From contig NC_040027.1 in assembly GCF_000972845.2 (NCBI RefSeq), forward strand, positions 14,561,760 through 14,625,759: DNA of 64,000 nt, written 5' to 3'. Every line of letters begins with the position of its first letter. The stretch's first letter is position 1. Of the stretch, positions 59,201-64,000 are shown one piece after another. The DNA is from Larimichthys crocea (lineage: Eukaryota; Chordata; Actinopteri; Sciaenidae). Both the position numbers and the translations under genes were made by a program. The notes beneath the pieces were generated by a model. It searched no databases and was not told the origin of the DNA. It was given only the letters and a program-made list of their open reading frames with translations.

Positions 59201-62200
59201 TCTGTATCAGGTAATTTCACTGATTACTGTTGATGATTCATGTGCAGTCATATTCTAGTGTTGCACAAATACTCCCCAGATAAAAAAAGAAGCTTTGTTT
59301 ATACAACCTTATCCTTATCACAAGCATGTGATTTATTACACTGTTGCTGTCCGATAAAAACCACATATTTACAAAAAATTATGAATAAACCTTTTTTCTC
59401 AGAAACGAGCTTACACAATAAACATCAACTGCTAGACTGTAATAAGTCACATTTAGCATCAGAAATTAAATGAATACAGTCGTCAGTGAACCGTTTAATA
59501 TTTTAAAGAAGCAGTTTGTAGAATTTTGCGGCATCTAGCAGTGTAGTTGTAACCTTTTCATTTTACCGTCTCCTTCCAAGCGTCATTAAGGCATGAAAAA
59601 TGTGAAAGACCCTATATTGTAGGCTATGATAGAAACATGGTGGCATGGTGGTTTCAGAGCCTCGAATCTCCGTTTATGTCCACCTTAGCTGGTAAAATAT
59701 CAGTAGCAAGGTTGTCCTATGTTTCCACATAGGACACTGGCACCGTCAGAACTATTTTATAATTAGAATTTTCTATTGAAAATCGGATCGAAGGCTAATG
59801 GAAATCTAGCACTGACATGCGTGCATCAGTCCGGCTCGGTTCAGAGCTTGTCATCTGTCCTTGGCGTGTTAGATGAGAAGATCAATACCACTCTCATGTT
59901 TATAATGTGGGAAGGAAACCATGACCAGGTGCTTAGAGGAACCACTGACCTGAAATCTGTGCATGTTGTTGGGGTCTTTGGTGAAGTTGGTGCAGCCCGC
60001 ATGGCAAGGAGAAATATACTCGACACCGTCTGAGCCACAGACGGGGTTGAAGGCATTGGCAGAGCAGGAGCAGTTGGAGTAGCACAATGGTATAGACCTG
60101 AGGAGAGAAACATAAAAACAAGTTCAGAACTGTGTTTGCTTTTGACTTAACCACATCTGGGTACTTTGTGCCTGCAAGCAGTCGCTGTGATAAAGACATA
60201 AAGGTTGCTTTGTGTTGTTTATATGTTTTAGATATAATATACACATACATATTAAATCATAAAGAAAACTGAAAGCTTAAACTGAAATGAATAATAAAAA
60301 CAAAAACAACAATTATGATCTATTAGCATCTTGCTGTCGGATCTTTTAAAGATACCCTATGGAGTTTTTGACGTTTTATACATACATAAGACACACACGC
60401 TCTTCTCACTCACCCATACTCTACGATCTGGTAATGGTTGACCTCGGAGACTTTCTGTGTGGGGCAGCCCATGAAGAAGAGGGGGACACAGAGGAGGGTG
60501 GAGATGGTCAGCATGACCACAGAGAAGCGTGGGATGGTCTTCAGAGACAGGCCTGCCTTTTTCATGATGATTCCACCGATCAGCATCCCCACCGCTACTG
60601 CCGGTAGATTCACAGCACCTGGGAACCATAAACAAGTAAGAATCTTAATTATTGATATTAAGATGTCCAAAGGGGTTTCCTAGACATCATGTGGCATTTT
60701 ATTTGTTTGCTGACACAAGAGCCACGTGCAGTCTGTACATAAATATGGCAAAGGGGCAAACTTAAAGGAAGCCAAATAACATTTCCGTCTAAGGAAGAAT
60801 GACAGTACAAATTTAATTCATTCTTTGGAAAGTGGCCATGGTGCAAGTGGGCTGACTCACTCCAGAGTTTCCATTAAATATTTCACCTGTCTGCAACTAA
60901 AACCCAGAGTCCTCTTTGTCTGAGGTCGAGACAAGGCCGAGTAAAAATGCGATTGTCGATTCATGGACAAGAAGACCGATCTTGAGTACTACAACACCTC
61001 TACACTATATAAATATAGGAAAATTTGGGATTATTACCTGTGAAATGTTTCAAACAGATGTTTTTTTATCAGCTTGAACATTAAATATCTTGTCTTTGTG
61101 CTGTATTTAATTGAATATCAGTTGGAAATTATTTGCATTCTAGATTTATTTATTCTTACACAGCTTTTTTGGTATCAGGGTTTGGAGGATCTTTTCCTGT
61201 AGCCTCCATCTTTTATATTTGAACTCCTGCAGTACTTACCCACTAGCAGGCTGCTGTAGGCGGGAGAAGCGCTGTACTGTCGCTCCAGAAACTTGTTCAT
61301 GAACGTGGTAAGACCTGCGATCACTGAGGAGAAGCAGCACTGGGCCAGGACCAGCATCAGGAAGAGAGGGCTCAGCAGGAGGTGGACAAACATCCTGGGA
61401 AACACTGATCACACACGCACACCCTGATTACTACACCGATACGGGAGATGACTCATCTGTTACAGGACGTGTTAACAAGATGTGTTGAGACAGTTTATGA
61501 AACAATCAGCTGACTTACTTTTCAGGAAGTCAAGTAAAGAGACATCTGGCTTCTTGAAGTCGTCCTCCATGTCATTCTCACTTACAATTACCTGCAAAAA
61601 CAGATGCAGTGTAAACTGTTACAGGAGTGTTTTTATGTAATACAGTTGCAAGACACATCAGCCCTGTTCTTACTTGGAAAATTACTTAAATTAAAACTTC
61701 AAATCTTTCTTTTGTCTTTTTCTTTTTTCTCCTGACAACAAGCCCCTTTTCTCTTTATGCTGCATTCATGTGACGCGGGAACATTAGACTAGACTGACAG
61801 CTCTGTGCAAACGCTCCACAGTGTTGCATTCAAAAATCACCCGCAGCTGTCAAACAGCATAAAGGAGGATTTCTTGGAGGAGTTTTTGTTTCTCTTATTG
61901 TGGCTTTTTTTTCATGCCGAAACACACACACACAAGTTTTAAAGTGTGTTTTACAAGAAAGCAAACATTTCACATACAAAATGTCTCGTGCATATCAGTG
62001 CTTTACAACCGTTTGATTTCCATTAACACCATACATTCAACTGATTTAGAACATTTGTTATTATATATGAATATTTTTTAAATAATAACATACTTTTTAA
62101 TGCAATAAAATTAGATTGTGATTTGTTAGTTCAAGTTTAGATTCCCATGACGACTTGGAGTGACACAAGCTGAATCTTTCGACCATTTATCCATTACCTT

Positions 62201-63571
62201 TAGCTTATTTCGACTTTTCTGCCAGCTCACCGGCATATTAACTAGTCGACATGTACTCTGATAACAAACACCCCCAGATTGGGAAATGTGTCTTTCATTA
62301 TCAAATTCACAATTTCACCTTAATATTTTATATCAACTTGTTTCAATTTAGAGACATTTACACCCTTATCAACTGCATATTTTTACCAGGCCGTGTCCCA
62401 GGCAAAGCTGGAAGAGCCAAAGCCTTCTTTCACAGGCATGTGGGGGTGGTGGTTGGTGGGGGGGGGCATCTTGCTTCATCTTATCTATGACTCAATTTCT
62501 GCAGAATGTTTTAAATGTGTAATACAACCAAAAGTACAAATCAGTTCGTAGGAACTGAAATGTGTTCAGTGCAATGATATATCAGTTATAATGTGGAGTT
62601 ATATGTTAACACTGAGAAAACTTGTTTTGTACCTTCAACATGGTGAAAAACCGGAAGAGGAGAAATAAAACGCATTTCTAACCTAAAGCCAGTAGGTGTC
62701 AGTAAAACACGAGGGATGTACTTTGGTTTTACACTTTCCACAAGATACATTGAGTGAATGTTTAGTCATAAAACATCATCTCTGTGAGTGATAGTGTGCC
62801 TTACATTATCTTCTGAGGACATTTTGCGAGGGAAGAAGAAGTAAGGGATGGAGGTGAGGACGAGGCAGCCGGTGGTGATGAGCAGGCCTATCCACCAAGC
62901 GCCGACCCAGCGAGGATCACCTTGTCTCAGCTCCAGTTCACCTCCTGCAGGAAACAGCAGATCCAACAAGTGAGCCATCTTTCCTGCTTTAACCCGTGTG
63001 TGTTAAATAACTTTGCGACACTTTATCACTCACCTAAACCAATTTTGTCCACGTCCACATAGATTCGCAGCACGACGGCTCCCAGCAGGTAGCCAACAGC
63101 AGGCCCGAATACAGATACAGCAAACAGGATGGCTGTGAACGATAAAGCAGCTGTGAGGCAGAGTTTCCTAAGAATTCAGGAGCTGCCTTGTTATCTGGGA
63201 TGTGAGACCTTTAAACCTAAATCTCATCTAACCTCATCATTTCAGGGTCACACTTGAGCTTTTCAAAAACATGCATGTCCGCAGCCAGGATGGCACCATG
63301 AACTTCAGCTTGTGTAATCTGAACAAATCAATCTGAACTATAGGCCGTTCACCTATATAAAGAGGGGAGTTCCCAGGTCCAGCAAAATCATCAATGTAGG
63401 AAATCCCAAACGGCTGGATGGGCACCGAGCCCACACCGAAGAGCAGCTGAGCGATGGCCATGAGCACCCACAGGTTGTTAGTGTCCGTCAGACGCCTGGT
63501 GTCGTCTCGGCCGCAGTCCGTTTCGCTCGTGTTCCCGTGATTGGCCGTGAGGTTGCAAATGTCATGGCGAT
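56124..63571 (-). CDS. slco2a1: Prostaglandin transporter Slco2a1 (OATP2A1), 5' part outside window
   Basis: Eleven coding exons (minus): 63353-63571, 63034-63132, 62805-62944, 61519-61591, 61240-61404, 60414-60618, 59950-60097, 57441-57604, 57162-57226, 56334-56454, 56124-56244. All join in phase to 506 residues plus TGA, matching about residue 138 to the end of human SLCO2A1 (643 aa). Seen: OATP signature [15 protein letters not shown]4-TM12, a Cys-rich Kazal-like loop ([20 protein letters not shown]) between TM9 and TM10, and N-glycosylation sequons. Known role: plasma-membrane uptake of PGE2, PGF2alpha and related prostanoids before intracellular oxidation. The TM11 Arg (FLMMRLLAW) and TM12 Lys (VGYKIMG) that rat PGT work linked to substrate binding are present. 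Human SLCO2A1 has 14 exons, so about three lie beyond the right edge. Confidence 0.96.
56334..56454 (-). CDS. slco2a1: slco2a1 coding exon (TM11 end, last loop)
   Basis: 121 nt: [20 protein letters not shown] then [19 protein letters not shown]. Matches human WLPSPALYGLTIDHSCIRW. Donor AG|GTTAGA. Confidence 0.95.
56455..57161 (-). other. slco2a1 intron with LINE-like tail
   Basis: 707 bp. Holds the CTCF-like site and, at about 56885-56935 on the plus strand, a tail-like block TTTCCCCCTCGGATTATTAA followed by (CTGATT)n, which I recognise as the end of a fish non-LTR element. Confidence 0.6.
56526..56538 (+). promoter_or_regulatory. CTCF-core-like site
   Basis: CCACTAGAGGGCA fits the CTCF core CCASYAGRKGGC exactly. 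Located in an slco2a1 intron (56455-57161), on the same strand as the site at 3828. The two bracket rab6b. Motif match only. Confidence 0.35.
57162..57226 (-). CDS. slco2a1: slco2a1 coding exon (TM11 start)
   Basis: 65 nt: [20 protein letters not shown] then L. It includes the Arg of MMRLL, at the position of rat PGT Arg561 as I recall. Donor TTAG|GTAAGT. Confidence 0.94.
57441..57604 (-). CDS. slco2a1: slco2a1 coding exon (loop end, TM10)
   Basis: 164 nt: [20 protein letters not shown] then [20 protein letters not shown] and [14 protein letters not shown]. Acceptor CATATAG is a poor match but keeps frame and homology (human LIYLNCSCVTGG). One residue is missing at the junction compared with human. 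Confidence 0.93.
57605..59949 (-). other. slco2a1 intron
   Basis: 2.3 kb. Contains a LINE 3' tail on the plus strand (about 57880-58028), and at about 59510-59700 a block (GAATTTTGCGGCATCTAGCA and following) that resembles a fish dispersed repeat. No gene seen. Confidence 0.8.
57880..58028 (+). mobile_element. LINE 3' tail (CR1/L2/Rex-like)
   Basis: GTGACCTGCTGTAACAAGTG, GAATTTCC, GTGTGGGATCAATAAAGTCT, then CTTATCTCATCTTA. The same ending as 36711-36745 and, in reverse, 26813 and 40860. Confidence 0.6.
59950..60097 (-). CDS. slco2a1: slco2a1 coding exon (Kazal-like loop)
   Basis: 148 nt: [20 protein letters not shown] then [20 protein letters not shown]. Kazal-like cysteine spacing, with sequons NCS and NFT. 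With the neighbouring exons the loop has about eleven Cys, as in other OATPs. Confidence 0.95.
60414..60618 (-). CDS. slco2a1: slco2a1 coding exon (TM8-TM9)
   Basis: 205 nt: [20 protein letters not shown] (TM8), [12 protein letters not shown], a TM9 helix ending CVPLFFMGC, then the start of the large extracellular loop. Donor GG|GTGAGT. Confidence 0.95.
60619..61239 (-). other. slco2a1 intron
   Basis: 621 bp. I see nothing in it beyond splice signals. Confidence 0.8.
61240..61404 (-). CDS. slco2a1: slco2a1 coding exon (TM7)
   Basis: 165 nt: [20 protein letters not shown] then [20 protein letters not shown] and [14 protein letters not shown]. Close to human [20 protein letters not shown]. 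Acceptor GATCAG, donor GG|GTAAGT type. Confidence 0.95.
61519..61591 (-). CDS. slco2a1: slco2a1 coding exon (central cytoplasmic loop)
   Basis: 73 nt: [20 protein letters not shown] then DFLK. Acidic cytoplasmic loop between TM6 and TM7, poorly conserved in the family. The exon opens with GTAATTGTAAGTGAG, which itself resembles splice donors. Its length is not a multiple of three. Confidence 0.93.
61592..62804 (-). other. slco2a1 intron with G-rich tract
   Basis: 1.2 kb. The plus strand at 62440-62467 is a run of G with short T interruptions (GGGGGTGGTGGTTGGTGGG and on), able in principle to form a G-quadruplex on the non-transcript strand. A short (AC)n run lies at 61922-61934. Nothing else recognised. 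Confidence 0.75.
62805..62944 (-). CDS. slco2a1: slco2a1 coding exon (OATP signature, TM6)
   Basis: 140 nt: [20 protein letters not shown], then a TM6 helix ending [13 protein letters not shown]. It carries the superfamily signature D-x-RW-(I/V)-GAWW-x-G-(F/L)-L. Donor AAT|GTAAGG. Confidence 0.96.
63034..63132 (-). CDS. slco2a1: slco2a1 coding exon (TM5)
   Basis: 99 nt: [20 protein letters not shown] then [13 protein letters not shown]. Acceptor TTCACAG, donor G|GTGAGT. Matches human ILFAISVFGPAFGYLLGS. Confidence 0.95.
   Translation of the reverse strand, partial: PSCLLYLYSGLLLATCWEPSCCESMWTWTKLV
63353..63571 (-). CDS. slco2a1: slco2a1 coding exon (first in window; ECL2-TM4)
   Basis: 219 nt encoding 72 residues: a Cys-bearing extracellular stretch with sequons NLT and NTS, then TM4 with [20 protein letters not shown] and [13 protein letters not shown]. 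The 3' donor ATAG|GTGAAC is firm. The acceptor (..GATCCAG at 63572) is chosen from phase and a pyrimidine-rich lead and is less certain. Confidence 0.9.
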
Positions 63572-64000
63572 CTGGATCGCAGCAGGTGATGAGACACAGA
63601 CAGAGAGGAGAGGATAGGAGAAGAGGGATGAGGGGGATGAGCTATTGGTTACAGATGTCCAACTACTTTACTTTTTTAATTTCCTGGAGCTTCTCTGACC
63701 CTTCACTGACACTCTATGTTCAGTGCCAAAGTACTTTGAGTGGGGGCAAAAAAAAAGAAGGAAGAGGGAGATTGTTATTACAAATTAAATGCCCTGGAGG
63801 TAACTCTAATCTCCTTAGCTTTCAGCGAGTGCATAAAGATTCTGAATTTCCCTCTGTTTTATGCAAAGGTTCAACAGGAAAGCCAAACAGCAGACGCTAC
63901 GCTACGGAGCCTCTGCTGAGAAGATGCCACGGTGTCCTAGAAGAACCCTAAAGTAAAGTCTCATAAATTGCACTGACATATTTGTACATTCACGAGTCTT
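63572..64000 (-). other. slco2a1 intron, running off the window
   Basis: 429 bp upstream of the first in-window exon. No exon of the expected N-terminal part (TM1-TM3) is recognisable, so the missing 5' exons lie beyond 64000. Confidence 0.7.

Overview
The window is vertebrate nuclear DNA, almost certainly from a ray-finned fish and probably a percomorph. It has GT-AG introns of 89 bp to 23 kb, low gene density, long AC/GACA/CTG microsatellites, and tRNA-derived SINEs and LINE tails of types I recognise from teleosts. No bacterial, phage, CRISPR or defence system is present. Most open frames here are chance frames in introns and repeats.

Two genes are supported exon by exon, both on the minus strand. 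(1) rab6b, a Rab6 small GTPase, has eight coding exons between 52686 (ATG) and 3235 (stop). They join in phase to 627 nt, i.e. 208 aa, the length of mammalian RAB6B. It fills most of the window because intron 1 alone is 23 kb. (2) slco2a1, the prostaglandin transporter (OATP2A1), is represented by its last eleven coding exons (63571 to 56124; 506 aa plus stop). Its first exons lie beyond the right edge. The pair, same strand and adjacent, matches the human 3q22 order RAB6B-SLCO2A1, which is the main reason for calling the GTPase RAB6B and not RAB6A. A third transcript may end on the plus strand at the left edge (AATAAA at 385-390), but a LINE-like tail explains that stretch equally well.

Layout: 1-410 possible plus-strand 3' end or retroelement tail; 860-3234 probable rab6b 3' UTR; 3235-52686 rab6b coding exons and introns; 52687-53060 rab6b 5' UTR and promoter with NRF1, CRE and GC-box matches and a (CAG)8 tract; 53069-54934 a tandem array that has captured one end of a small hAT-like element; 55430-56123 probable slco2a1 3' UTR; 56124-64000 slco2a1.

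Introns hold at least eight copies of one dispersed repeat (called family A here), three copies of an inverted-terminal-repeat element (family B), tRNA-derived SINEs, internally deleted LINEs, and a perfect 21-bp-arm palindrome at 27908-27951. The two genes have no direct biochemical link: Rab6B acts in Golgi/neuronal vesicle traffic and Slco2a1 carries prostaglandins across the plasma membrane. Their neighbourhood looks like conserved synteny only.
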